In this document: piece after piece, positions 9,472 to 17,979 of the stretch | Position numbering within the stretch: position 1 is the stretch's first letter | Layout: every line of letters begins with the position of its first letter | Origin: Pseudomonadales bacterium | GTDB lineage: Bacteria; Pseudomonadota; Gammaproteobacteria; Pseudomonadales; Ketobacteraceae | Assembly (NCBI GenBank): GCA_020062665.1 | Contig: JAGUVW010000021.1 | Coordinates: forward strand, 62,001 to 126,000 | Length of the DNA stretch: 64,000 nucleotides | Reading direction: 5' to 3' | Position numbers and translations under genes: made by a program | The notes under the pieces: generated by a model | What the model saw: only the letters and a program-made list of their open reading frames with translations | Told to the model about the DNA's origin: nothing | Databases searched by the model: none

Positions 9472-10731
9472 ATGAGCAAAATTCTAATACGTGGAGCCAG
9501 GATTTTCGATGCCACAGGTACTGATCCATTTGTCGGGGACGTACTGGTCGAAGGTGACAGAATCACGAGAGTACTGCAGGCGCCGGGCCAGATACCTCAA
9601 GAGAATTGCAACGTCATCAATGCCAATGACATGTTCTTGATGCCTGGCATGACCGAAGGCCACGCACACCTGTCGTTCGACAACGTGACTGCAACCGCCG
9701 ATCTGATAACACCACCACCCGAAGAACATACGCTGTTAACTGCCCGCGTCGCCGAACGACTTCTGGATCACGGATTTACCAGTGCTTGGGGCGCCTCCGA
9801 GGCAAAGTTACGGCTGGGAGTGGCCGTGAGAAACGCTATCAACGCAGGTCACCTGAAGGGTCCGCGCATACGTGCAGGATCATTGGAAATATCGGTGACC
9901 GGCGCCATGGGCGACGAAAGCCGGTTGCACGATCCACGCCCGGGCGGCCCATCCATCATCGTGGACGGGCCGGAAGAAATGCGCAAAGCGGTTCGACTCG
10001 CCTGCCGTGAAGGCTGTGACAACATCAAACTGGATGTATCGGGGGACCCGTTCTATCCGGGCACACCCGCATTCACCACACCAATGACATTTGAAGAAGT
10101 AAAAATGGCAGTGGATACGGCGCACGCATACGGTCGCAGAGTCAACGCTCACGTGCGATCCATCGAAGGTGCCCAGATCTGCCTGCGCGCCGGAGTTGAT
10201 GTACTGTATCACTGCGAATTCACCGACACTGAAACCCTCGATATGTTCGAGGCAGCAAGAGACCGCGTCTTTGTCGCTCCCACCGTCAGTCTTTTCCACA
10301 CCCTGCTCCACGAAGCCGAACCTTACATGAGCAACGACATTGCTCGCGCCATGCAAATCGATCGCCTGCTCGAGGCGTCCCAGGAAACACACAACGCGTT
10401 ACGCAAACGCGGCATTCGTCACGCCATCGGCGGCGACTACGGGTTTGCCTGGAGTCACAACGGCACCAACGCGAGAGATATCGGATTCTTCGTCCAGTAC
10501 TTCGGCTACACCACCAAGGAAGCGCTGGTTTGCGCTACCGCAAATGGTGGCGCCATGATGACCATGGGAACCGATGAGAAACTGGGCCTGATCAGAGAAG
10601 GATATCTGGCCGATATTCTGTTGGTGAATGGAGATCCGATTGCAGATCCCTCCGTCATCGTCGATGCCAGGAACCTCAAGCTCATCATGAAAGCTGGATC
10701 AATCCACAAGAACAGCGTCGCCATCAGCTGA
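9472..10731 (+). CDS. Metal-dependent amidohydrolase (imidazolonepropionase/prolidase-like)
   Basis: About 419 residues from ATG 9472, chosen for the GAGGGA site six bases upstream; ATG 9466 and 9424 are in-frame alternatives. The TIM-barrel metal ligands are visible: HAH just after PGMTEGH (about residue 62), a lysine in NIKLDVSGD, the pair VNAHV...LYHCEF, and an aspartate in IGGDYGF. It belongs to the cyclic-amidohydrolase-like COG1228 group, whose members hydrolyse amide, ester or lactone bonds. It heads an operon with a Rieske oxygenase and its ferredoxin, so it may open a lactone or release an amide-linked substrate. The substrate is unknown. Confidence 0.85.
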   Translation: MSKILIRGARIFDATGTDPFVGDVLVEGDRITRVLQAPGQIPQENCNVINANDMFLMPGMTEGHAHLSFDNVTATADLITPPPEEHTLLTARVAERLLDHGFTSAWGASEAKLRLGVAVRNAINAGHLKGPRIRAGSLEISVTGAMGDESRLHDPRPGGPSIIVDGPEEMRKAVRLACREGCDNIKLDVSGDPFYPGTPAFTTPMTFEEVKMAVDTAHAYGRRVNAHVRSIEGAQICLRAGVDVLYHCEFTDTETLDMFEAARDRVFVAPTVSLFHTLLHEAEPYMSNDIARAMQIDRLLEASQETHNALRKRGIRHAIGGDYGFAWSHNGTNARDIGFFVQYFGYTTKEALVCATANGGAMMTMGTDEKLGLIREGYLADILLVNGDPIADPSVIVDARNLKLIMKAGSIHKNSVAIS

Positions 10732-10768
10732 CCCCGTTGATATCGAAAATGTGTTCGGAGATACAACC

Positions 10769-12160
10769 ATGAATATGAAAATAAACGTCGTAAATGGCGA
10801 GGCACGCTGCCCTGACGCTCCTAGCACCCAGGAAATCATCGCGCGGGACAAGGTCGGCGCGCCTGACTGGGTATGCTCGGAATCCTATCAGTTTCTTGGC
10901 AACGAGGACATTTCCACCGAGCGCTACATCGATTCCGCCTACGCCAAAAGGGAACTGGGAACGCTTTGGAAAACGACCTGGCAGTTTGCTTGCCGGGAAG
11001 AACACATTCCAGCGGTGGGTGACTATTACGTCTACGATCTGGCGCACTACTCATTCATCGTTACCCGCGTAAGCAAGAACGAAATACGCGCCTACTACAA
11101 TGCTTGCCTGCACCGTGGCACCAAGTTGCGAGCTTCAGGGACAGAAGGTTGTGCCAACGAATTTCGCTGCCCATTCCATGGCTGGTCATGGAACATTGAC
11201 GGCACTAACAAAAATGTCACGTGCGACTGGGACTTTCCGCATGTGGATAGAAAGGAACTGTGTTTGCCGCAAGCACGGGTTGAAACCCTGGGCGGCTTTG
11301 TATTTGTGAATATGGACGACAATGCGCCGTCACTGGCAGACTATATCGGCCCCGAAGCCATGGCCCACATCAGCAAATGGAAGCTGGAAGACCGCTACAT
11401 CGTGGCGCACGTTTCCAAAGTCATTCCTGCCAACTGGAAACTGACGATGGAGGCCTTCATGGAAGCCTACCACGTGATCGAAACCCATCCGCAGGTGGCA
11501 CCCTCCAATGGTGATGCCAACTCCCAGTACGACACCTACGGAGATCACGTCAATCGCTTCATTTCAACGCTCGGCGTGGTCAGCCCCCATCTCAAAGGCA
11601 GAATCTCTGAACAGGACATCCTCGACCAATTCACAGTGGGTGACAGCTCTGTTCTGGCAGGCGCTGATCGCAAACTGAAACAGGGGGAAACCGCACGCCA
11701 GCGCATGGCAGACATGATGCGGAATATGTTTGAACAAGCTACCAATGCCGATCTCAGTGGCGTTTCGGACTCCGAGCTGCTGGATTGCTTTTCCTACACC
11801 GTTTTCCCCAACACCTTCCTTTTCCCCGGCATTTCACTACCGATGGTCTACCGGTTCCGTCCGGTGAAAGGCGATCATCGCAAATGTCTCTACGAGGTAC
11901 TTTTCCTGCGTCCGGTACCAAAAGACGGCACACGCCCGGAGCCTGCGAGCGAAATCTGCCTGGAGGAGCATCAATCCTTCACCGAAGCAGAAGGCATGGA
12001 TCTCGGATTTGGCGCCATACTCGACCAGGATACCGAGAACCTGTTGCTGGAGCAGGAAGGCCTGGAAGCCAGCGCCAAGAAAGGATTAACCCTGGGCAAT
12101 TATCAGGAAATCAGAATCCGTCACTTTGAACTCATGGTGGACAAATACGTTAATGGCTGA
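10769..12160 (+). CDS. Rieske non-heme iron oxygenase, alpha subunit
   Basis: 463 residues from ATG 10769 (a GGAG lies upstream; ATG 10751 is the alternative). The Rieske 2Fe-2S ligands are Cys113-x-His115 and Cys134-x2-His137, and the mononuclear iron site shows as YHVIETH (His235, His240) with an acidic third ligand expected near the LDQDTENL region. Such enzymes insert one or both atoms of O2 into aromatic or alicyclic rings or demethylate, using electrons from a ferredoxin. The cognate Rieske ferredoxin gene overlaps the 3' end by 8 bases. No beta subunit is present, so an alpha3 KshA/oxygenase-type assembly is likely. The substrate is not evident. Confidence 0.92.
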   Translation: MNMKINVVNGEARCPDAPSTQEIIARDKVGAPDWVCSESYQFLGNEDISTERYIDSAYAKRELGTLWKTTWQFACREEHIPAVGDYYVYDLAHYSFIVTRVSKNEIRAYYNACLHRGTKLRASGTEGCANEFRCPFHGWSWNIDGTNKNVTCDWDFPHVDRKELCLPQARVETLGGFVFVNMDDNAPSLADYIGPEAMAHISKWKLEDRYIVAHVSKVIPANWKLTMEAFMEAYHVIETHPQVAPSNGDANSQYDTYGDHVNRFISTLGVVSPHLKGRISEQDILDQFTVGDSSVLAGADRKLKQGETARQRMADMMRNMFEQATNADLSGVSDSELLDCFSYTVFPNTFLFPGISLPMVYRFRPVKGDHRKCLYEVLFLRPVPKDGTRPEPASEICLEEHQSFTEAEGMDLGFGAILDQDTENLLLEQEGLEASAKKGLTLGNYQEIRIRHFELMVDKYVNG

Positions 12161-12521
12161 ATCAGGCGACACACCCAACCCGACCAAGGGCACGGAAGGA
12201 AACATTCCACTGGTAAAGGCATTTACCCGCTTCTGCGAGCTTGCCTTGCTGCCAGAGGGATCCAAAAAAGCAAAGAAGATTAATGACGCCATGGTGCTGG
12301 TCTGTCACACCAAAGGCCAGCTATTTGCCGTATCCAATGTCTGCTCCCACCAAGAGAAGTTTCTTCACGTCGGGCGGGTACGCAACTGCAAAATCACCTG
12401 CCCGCTGCACGGCGCGCAGTTCGATCTCGCAACAGGCAAGGCCACTTGTCTTCCCGGCACTAAACCCATACCCACCTATGAAGTCAGAGTAGTGGACGGC
12501 TGGATAGAGGTCTGTGTTTAG
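12153..12521 (+). CDS. Rieske-type ferredoxin
   Basis: 122 residues from ATG 12153, which overlaps the end of the oxygenase gene by 8 bases and indicates translational coupling. The cluster ligands are Cys64-x-His66 and Cys83-x2-His86, in the order expected for bacterial Rieske ferredoxins of the BphF/NirD type. It most likely passes electrons to the oxygenase encoded just upstream. The reductase is not in this operon. A strong terminator follows 43 bases downstream, so it is the last gene of the unit. Confidence 0.92.
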   Translation: MAESGDTPNPTKGTEGNIPLVKAFTRFCELALLPEGSKKAKKINDAMVLVCHTKGQLFAVSNVCSHQEKFLHVGRVRNCKITCPLHGAQFDLATGKATCLPGTKPIPTYEVRVVDGWIEVCV

Positions 12522-12563
12522 CAGGAAATTTCAGTTTAGGTCACCACCTTTCAATCACGACCA

Positions 12564-12597
12564 CCGGTGTCATTTCACTTTGACACCGGAATTTTTT
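12564..12597 (+). terminator. Rho-independent terminator after the Rieske ferredoxin gene
   Basis: A perfect 9-bp stem (CCGGTGTCA pairing with TGACACCGG), an 8-base loop and then AATTTTTT. It ends the 9472-12521 operon. Confidence 0.85.
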
Positions 12598-12681
12598 GTT
12601 AAATCAGAGAGTGCAGCAAACGCAGGCAGGAGCTGAAGCCGCATGCCTTCTATCTGAAGCAACTGTTGAAAGAACTCAAAC

Positions 12682-13779
12682 TCACGACAACCGAGCAACA
12701 ATCTGCGGCAAGTCGGTGGAAGCGCAGATACCAGGATCAGCAGCGCAAACGTAAGGAATCGCATTCACCGCGCGATGAGCAGTGTATCCCGCCATCCGCT
12801 CAGCAAAAGATTCGCGGGTTTCAGGAAGACAGATACTGATATCGAACGGCGCATCACTGTCCACCTGAATACGCCAACCAGATTCCTGTAGCTGCCAATT
12901 TTCTTCAATGTCCAGCGTGCAATACCAGTTGGCCCTGAAGCGTAGCAGCGGGCGCCCATCTTTCATCGCATTCACGGTAATTCGCAGCGCCCCGATGGAA
13001 CCTGGCTCGATGACTCCACCGCCTGGAGTCTGCACGCGGCGGCGTGCTGCAGCTGTCTCGCCTGTGCCTTCAATGGAATCTATAGGCAAACCCAGCGCAT
13101 CGGCCACCAGGGCCAGCGAGTGGCCAAATCCATGCACGGTGTAATCCAGCATCAACTGATTGACTTCGCCGTCATTGGGCTTGCCATAGCCCATAAACCC
13201 AAATATCAGCTCATCCGAGCAGCTGTCGGTGATGTTGGCATATTCGTCAATGACCAGACCATTCAGCTGACGGGTCACCGATGTGATGACCAGCGGAAAT
13301 GCTTCGGTTATGAACCCTGGGCTGATGCCTGTGCCATGGATGGACGCTCCGCCTTCACGACACGCCCCTTCGACACGTTCACGTGCTTTGGGATCCATCA
13401 TGGCAGGGAAGAAAAAGTCGCTGCGTGTAGTCACTATGTTGATACCGGCTGCCAGCAAACTGCAGATGTCATCAAAGTCTGTGGCTTGAGGCGTATAAAG
13501 AACGCAATCCGGCTTCAGCGCAATAATTTCATCCAACTTGCGTGTTGCGAGAATACCTACTGATTCGAGGCCACACAACTCACCCGCATCCTTTCCTTCC
13601 TTGGATTTTGAATAAACATAGACACCAACCAATTCCATATCAGGATGCTTGATGACGGCTCTCAAACCGCTTGCCCCAACCTTGCCCGGCGCCCACTGCG
13701 CAACACGCAGTTTTCTGTTGTGAACAGGCATAATCAGCACTTTTTCCTGACTTTCCATACGGGTTCGAACCTCGTGCAT
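12682..13779 (-). CDS. NAD(P)-binding dehydrogenase of the DapB/2,4-diaminopentanoate dehydrogenase-like type
   Basis: 365 residues. The start is uncertain; in-frame ATGs at 13758 and 13731 are also possible, and the conserved part begins at RKLRVAQWAPGKVG, a Rossmann glycine motif. The fold matches the DapB N-terminal family found in dihydrodipicolinate reductase-like and amine dehydrogenase-like proteins that are common in catabolic clusters of steroid- and hydrocarbon-degrading bacteria. The catalytic chemistry of those homologues is mostly unproven. The gene lies 14 bases downstream of an SDR gene and is the last of a four-gene minus-strand unit starting at 16193. No terminator is obvious after it. 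Confidence 0.75.
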   Translation of the reverse strand: MHEVRTRMESQEKVLIMPVHNRKLRVAQWAPGKVGASGLRAVIKHPDMELVGVYVYSKSKEGKDAGELCGLESVGILATRKLDEIIALKPDCVLYTPQATDFDDICSLLAAGINIVTTRSDFFFPAMMDPKARERVEGACREGGASIHGTGISPGFITEAFPLVITSVTRQLNGLVIDEYANITDSCSDELIFGFMGYGKPNDGEVNQLMLDYTVHGFGHSLALVADALGLPIDSIEGTGETAAARRRVQTPGGGVIEPGSIGALRITVNAMKDGRPLLRFRANWYCTLDIEENWQLQESGWRIQVDSDAPFDISICLPETRESFAERMAGYTAHRAVNAIPYVCAADPGICASTDLPQIVARLS

Positions 13780-13793
13780 TTTAGTTTCTACTT

Positions 13794-14504
13794 TTAGCTC
13801 AAACCTACCACCGGAATACCTGCTCCATGGATGGCGCTGCTGGCGTCCGACGCAAGAAATCCAACCACACTAGCCAGATCTGCTGGCTTTACCCACTTGC
13901 TGTGATCCGCATCAGGCATGCTATTGCGATTGGCCGGTGTATCAATGATGGAGGGCATAATGCAATTGACGTTGATTTTTTTTGCACGCAACTCATCCGC
14001 CATGCTTTCTGTAAGGCGCAGGACAGCACTTTTGGAAGCAATATACGCCCCCAGATGGGCCGCCCCCTTAAGCGACGATGCCGCAGACACATTGATGATC
14101 TTGCCACCGCCCTGCTTCAGCATGACCGGCACCGCTGCCGAAGCCGTATTGACAACGGAGCGGGTATTGAGATCAAAGAGAAAGTTCCAGGTCGCTTCCG
14201 TTGTTTCATGCACGGCCTCGCCCATGATGAATCCGCCAGCGATGTTCGCCAGTACATCGATACGACCAAACCGGCCAACAATGTCAGCGAACGCCTTGCC
14301 AGTAGAGTCGCGATCGGTGAGATCACATGGAATACAGAACTCTGATTCTGGATTGCTGTCTGGAAACACCTTGTGCAGTATGGCAGCGCTGACATCCAGC
14401 AAAGCCAGCCTGGCCCCCTCTCGCCGGAAATAGGCTGCGATGCTTTGACCAAGCCCCCCGGCAGCGCCCGTCACAACAACAACTTTATCGGTAAACATGC
14501 TCAT
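13794..14504 (-). CDS. Short-chain dehydrogenase/reductase
   Basis: 236 residues of the classical SDR type. The cofactor motif TGAAGGLG is near residue 11, followed by NIAGG, the catalytic Ser in NVSAASS and the YIASK (YxxxK) pair. An acidic residue after beta2 (LLDVS) points to NAD(H) preference. It is shorter than many SDRs, with an SAIHGAGIPVVG end in place of the usual VDGG tail. It sits between the DapB-fold gene and an enoyl-CoA hydratase gene, with gaps of 14 and 33 bases. It probably oxidises or reduces a hydroxy/keto intermediate. Substrate unknown. Confidence 0.87.
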   Translation of the reverse strand: MSMFTDKVVVVTGAAGGLGQSIAAYFRREGARLALLDVSAAILHKVFPDSNPESEFCIPCDLTDRDSTGKAFADIVGRFGRIDVLANIAGGFIMGEAVHETTEATWNFLFDLNTRSVVNTASAAVPVMLKQGGGKIINVSAASSLKGAAHLGAYIASKSAVLRLTESMADELRAKKINVNCIMPSIIDTPANRNSMPDADHSKWVKPADLASVVGFLASDASSAIHGAGIPVVGLS

Positions 14505-14537
14505 AACCGTGCAATCCTTCTGTAGGCATACCGTTTC

Positions 14538-15374
14538 TTATGTCTGAGGTTTTTTTCCAGCCTGCTTCAGCTTTTCCAGATCCACCAGCACCGGGAACCC
14601 GCACTGTGCCACCGCGTTGCCGTGTCCCAGGGAATGGATATCGAAAACAGATTGAATGGCAGCATACTGACCCATCACGTCCAGAGTCTGATTGACAGCA
14701 CGCTTGGCCATGGCAAGACCGAAAGCAGGCATTTTCGCGATCTGCTGGGCAAGCTCCATGGCTTGTGAATCGAGCTCTGCCAGCGGGATGACGCGATTGA
14801 CCATGCCCAGCTCCCGCGCTTCCTCGGCGGAGATGGAAGATGCAGTGAACAGCATTTCCTTGGCTTTGCGCGGACCAAACTCCCAGGTATGGCCGTGGTA
14901 CTCAACCCCACCGATACCCATCATCACCACCGGGTCCCGAAAAACAGCATTATCGGCCGCCAGAATCAGATCGCAGGGCCAGCACAGCATCATGCCCGCT
15001 GCAATGCAGGAGCCCTGCACAACCGCGATCGATGGCTTTGGAATGTCACGCCACTTACGACTGAATCCCAGAAAGTGCTTTCGCTCGTGCATGTACAACT
15101 TCATCATTCCGGATTCAGCCTTATCCTGTTCAAACTGAGCCTGAGCATTTGTGTTCGACAGATCGTGACCCGATGAGAAGTGTTTGCCATTGGCGCGCAA
15201 CAGAATCACTTTTACCTGATCATCTTCAGCGGCTCTGTCCCAGGCCTTGTCCAACTCAACCAACAGCTCCTTGTTCTGCGCATTGGCTTGTTGGGGCCGA
15301 TTCAGGCTTATCACGGCCACGGGGCCTTCCGTCGTGTAAGTGATGGGTGCTGTAACGCTGGCTTCATTTGTCAT
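14538..15374 (-). CDS. Enoyl-CoA hydratase/isomerase family protein
   Basis: 278 residues with an AGAGGA ribosome site. The crotonase fold is clear: ISLNRP near the N-terminus, the first oxyanion-hole segment KHFSSGHDL, and the second in QGSCIAAGMMLCWPCDL. The usual hydratase glutamates are not both obvious (VMMGIGGVEYHGHTWEFG region), so isomerase, hydrolase or ring-opening activity is as likely as simple hydration. The atypical WEFGPRKAKEML segment is shared with a group of crotonases found in degradation clusters. It is co-transcribed with two SDR genes. Confidence 0.87.
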   Translation of the reverse strand: MTNEASVTAPITYTTEGPVAVISLNRPQQANAQNKELLVELDKAWDRAAEDDQVKVILLRANGKHFSSGHDLSNTNAQAQFEQDKAESGMMKLYMHERKHFLGFSRKWRDIPKPSIAVVQGSCIAAGMMLCWPCDLILAADNAVFRDPVVMMGIGGVEYHGHTWEFGPRKAKEMLFTASSISAEEARELGMVNRVIPLAELDSQAMELAQQIAKMPAFGLAMAKRAVNQTLDVMGQYAAIQSVFDIHSLGHGNAVAQCGFPVLVDLEKLKQAGKKPQT

Positions 15375-15413
15375 GGTAGTAGTCCTCTTGAATCCGTCAG
15401 TTTGCGCAGACCG

Positions 15414-16193
15414 TTACCGGGGCTGCATCCGAATGGCGCCATCGAGGCGCACCGTTTCACCATTGATGTAACGATTGCGAATCATCTCCAACACCAGGCT
15501 GGCAAATTCGTCAGGGTGACCCAGTCGCTTGGGATGGGGAACCATCGCGCCGAGGGAGTCCTTCATTTCCTGTGGCGCCCTGGCCATGGCAGGCGTGTCA
15601 AAAATCCCGGGTTGAATGGTATTGACCCGGATTGCCTCTCGGGAAAGATCACGCGCAATGGTGAGCGTCATCCCCACGATCGCAGCTTTTGCAGCAGAAT
15701 AAGCCGCCTGCCCTATCTGACCTTCGGTAGCAGCAGCAGAGGCGGTGTTAATAATCACACCACGCTCATCATCAGTTAGATCTGCGCCCAGCATTCCGGC
15801 AGCGGAGCGGGTGATGCAGCGAAAGGTTCCAACCGTATTTAAGCGCAGCACCCATTCAAACTTATCGGTAGGAAACATTTTTATCTCGCCGCTTTTCTTG
15901 TCCCGACTAACTGTGGGAATAGCATTTCCACCACCCGCGCAACACACCAGCACGCGCTCCTGACCATTCACCTCCCTCGCGTGCGCAAATGCCTGATCAA
16001 CGCTTTCGTCCGACAACACATCACACTGGCAAAATAGGGCACCGGTTTCCGCCGCCACCTTTTCACCGATTTCCCTGTTCAGATCAAAAATCGCGACCTT
16101 GACCCCTTGCATTCTCAGCGCCTTTACCGTTGCCAAACCCAGTCCCGATGCGCCGCCGGTCACCACGGCGGCCAGAGTGGAATCAATTTTCAT
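15414..16193 (-). CDS. SDR, HSD10-like 3-hydroxyacyl-CoA dehydrogenase candidate
   Basis: 259 residues behind a GAAGAGGA ribosome site. TGGASGLG binds the cofactor, and Asp in FDLNRE suggests NAD. The catalytic region reads INTASAAATEGQIGQAAYSAAK, with Ser, Tyr and Lys in place, and the protein ends in [12 protein letters not shown]. This is the signature of type-2 3-hydroxyacyl-CoA dehydrogenases (HSD17B10 group), which oxidise 3-hydroxyacyl-CoA and some hydroxysteroids. It is closely similar in plan to the SDR at 41574-42338. It is the first gene of its operon, and its promoter region carries the CAACAGTGTTG palindrome. Confidence 0.88.
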   Translation of the reverse strand: MKIDSTLAAVVTGGASGLGLATVKALRMQGVKVAIFDLNREIGEKVAAETGALFCQCDVLSDESVDQAFAHAREVNGQERVLVCCAGGGNAIPTVSRDKKSGEIKMFPTDKFEWVLRLNTVGTFRCITRSAAGMLGADLTDDERGVIINTASAAATEGQIGQAAYSAAKAAIVGMTLTIARDLSREAIRVNTIQPGIFDTPAMARAPQEMKDSLGAMVPHPKRLGHPDEFASLVLEMIRNRYINGETVRLDGAIRMQPR

Positions 16194-16315
16194 GATGCAC
16201 AGTCCTCTTCAAATCGCCCACATCACAGGGCTTAGTTATTATTAAAAAATTCATGAGGTTACAAGCCTCCCTCGCTCAACCCATCAGCAGTCTTCCAATG
16301 CCATTCGATTATATA

Positions 16316-16326
16316 CAACAGTGTTG
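16316..16326. promoter_or_regulatory. Operator-like palindrome CAACAGTGTTG between divergent operons
   Basis: An 11-base inverted repeat in the gap between the minus-strand SDR operon (start 16193) and the plus-strand CoA-transferase operon (start 16414). The same CAACnnTGTTG pattern recurs at 29320 and 39289, both in divergent promoters. It is most likely bound by a TetR-family repressor. Confidence 0.6.
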
Positions 16327-16413
16327 TTGTTTAGTATCATACTTTGAATTCCTCTGACAAATCCAACGTATTCAATACGAGAAACCGCATCCGTTGCGGA
16401 ACTGGAGAACCCC

Positions 16414-17640
16414 ATGACGCAAGTAATGAAAGGTGTGAAAGTTCTTGAGGTCGCACAATTTACTTTTGTGCCTGCGGCCGGCGCGATTCTGGCCGACTGG
16501 GGTGCTGATGTCGTCAAGATCGAACATCCTGTTCGTGGTGACACCCAGCGGGGATTCATCAATATGGGCGGGATGAAAATCGATCCACAACGCAACACCA
16601 TGATGGAACACGCCAATCGCGGCAAACGCAGCGTGGGAATCGATATCACCAATCCTGAAGGGGTTGAACTGATTTACGAAATCGCCAAGACGGCCGATGT
16701 GTTTCTCACCAACTATCTGCCGGCCCAGCGCCAGAAGCTGAAGATCGATGTCGAGCATATTCGCGCTGTGAATCCGAACATCATCTATGCTCGTGGCAGC
16801 GCCTATGGTGACAAAGGGCCGGAACGGGACGTCGGCGGATTCGATGGCACTGCGTTCTGGTCTCGCAGCGGCGTTGGATTCTCCATGTCACCCGCTGAGT
16901 TGGGACAACCTCTGCCGCAGGGAATCGCCGCATTTGGTGATTCTATTGGCGGCATGAATATCGCCGGCGGCATTGCAGCGGCACTGTTTCATCGCGTCCA
17001 AACTGGGGAGCCGTCTGAAGTGGATGTTTCACTGCTCAGCACAGCCTGGTGGGCTGCGGGATCTGCAGTGGATCTGTTTATCGAGAAAAAGGAAGTCATG
17101 CGCAATCGCATGCCCCGTTCTGGCGGCAATCCTGGCAATCCGTTCACCGGCAACTATTCTACGTCCGATGGCGGAACCATCAACCTGTGTATCCTCACTC
17201 CAGGGGCCTATATTCGCGACACATTTGCACATCTCGGCATCCCGGAGGCTGCCAATGACTCGCGCTTCTCCACCACAGAAGCATTGATGCGCAACTGGAG
17301 TGATGCCAGCGAGTTGATGACGAAGGCCTTTGCCAGCAAGCCTTTCGAATATTGGCGCCAGCATCTGAAAACGATGAAAGGCCAGTGGGCGCCCGTTCAG
17401 AGTTTGCTTGACCTCGCCACTGACGAGCAGGCGCTTGCCAACGACATGTTGTTTGAAGTGGAATCCGTTGACGGTGGCGATCCCATCAAATTGGTGCGTG
17501 GCCCGGTTCAATTCAATCATCAGCCGGTCAACAATACCCGCGCACCTCAGGCGGCTGAACATACCGAAACTTATCTGATGGAACTGGGCCTGGAGTGGGA
17601 TCGCATCGATCGGCTGAAAGCCAGCGGTGCAATTGCCTGA
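16414..17640 (+). CDS. Class III (CaiB/BaiF) CoA-transferase
   Basis: 408 residues. The N-terminal [20 protein letters not shown] block is the family hallmark, and the catalytic aspartate is Asp176 in AFGDSIGGM. Family members move CoA between carboxylic acids through a glutamyl/aspartyl thioester intermediate, forming interlocked dimers in the cytoplasm. The gene begins a plus-strand unit with a small conserved protein and an acyl-CoA synthetase. Both a ligase and a CoA-transferase would therefore be available for CoA activation, possibly at different stages. Substrate unknown. The promoter region contains the CAACAGTGTTG site. Confidence 0.92.
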   Translation: MTQVMKGVKVLEVAQFTFVPAAGAILADWGADVVKIEHPVRGDTQRGFINMGGMKIDPQRNTMMEHANRGKRSVGIDITNPEGVELIYEIAKTADVFLTNYLPAQRQKLKIDVEHIRAVNPNIIYARGSAYGDKGPERDVGGFDGTAFWSRSGVGFSMSPAELGQPLPQGIAAFGDSIGGMNIAGGIAAALFHRVQTGEPSEVDVSLLSTAWWAAGSAVDLFIEKKEVMRNRMPRSGGNPGNPFTGNYSTSDGGTINLCILTPGAYIRDTFAHLGIPEAANDSRFSTTEALMRNWSDASELMTKAFASKPFEYWRQHLKTMKGQWAPVQSLLDLATDEQALANDMLFEVESVDGGDPIKLVRGPVQFNHQPVNNTRAPQAAEHTETYLMELGLEWDRIDRLKASGAIA

Positions 17641-17675
17641 AAAATACTAAGAATAGCAGCAACAACGAGAGCATT

Positions 17676-17966
17676 ATGAAACCTGGAACAAAACTCAAAA
17701 GCGCTGTTTGCGATACTGAAGTGATGGTCATCAAGGGCATCAACATTGTGGTGGAGTGTGGCGGTAAGCCCATGTCAGACGCACCTCCGGCTGAACGTTC
17801 CGAACTGGATTCAGCCTTCGCTGAAGGCACAAAAATGGGTAAGCGCTACGTAAATGCTGATGGCAGTGTTGAGTTACTCTGCATCAAGGCCGGCAAGGGC
17901 TCGCTGTCAATCGGGGGCACTGCGCTCCAGATCAAGGACAGCAAGCCATTACCATCATCCGACTGA
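17676..17966 (+). CDS. Small conserved protein of unknown function next to acyl-CoA synthetase
   Basis: 96 residues from ATG 17676; the longer in-frame opening upstream runs into the CoA-transferase gene and has no coding character. The sequence is soluble, with SAVCDTEVMVIKG and VVECGGKPM near the start, GKRYV in the middle and LLCIKAGKGSLSIGG near the end. Three cysteines (SAVC, VECGG, LLCIK) could be functional. I recall similar small proteins beside acyl-CoA synthetase genes in actinobacterial and proteobacterial catabolic clusters, but I cannot confirm this here. The synthetase gene starts 13 bases downstream. A role tied to the synthetase is possible; no function is known to me. Confidence 0.72.
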   Translation: MKPGTKLKSAVCDTEVMVIKGINIVVECGGKPMSDAPPAERSELDSAFAEGTKMGKRYVNADGSVELLCIKAGKGSLSIGGTALQIKDSKPLPSSD

Positions 17967-17979
17967 AGGCCGCCAGCCC

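Noticed and set aside
12600-12840. Plus-strand stretch reading a Lys/Arg/Gln-rich sequence (RRQELKPHAFYLKQLL)
   Set aside because: It looks protein-like at first, but has no start codon with a ribosome site and mostly overlaps the end of the minus-strand DapB-fold gene. Probably chance.
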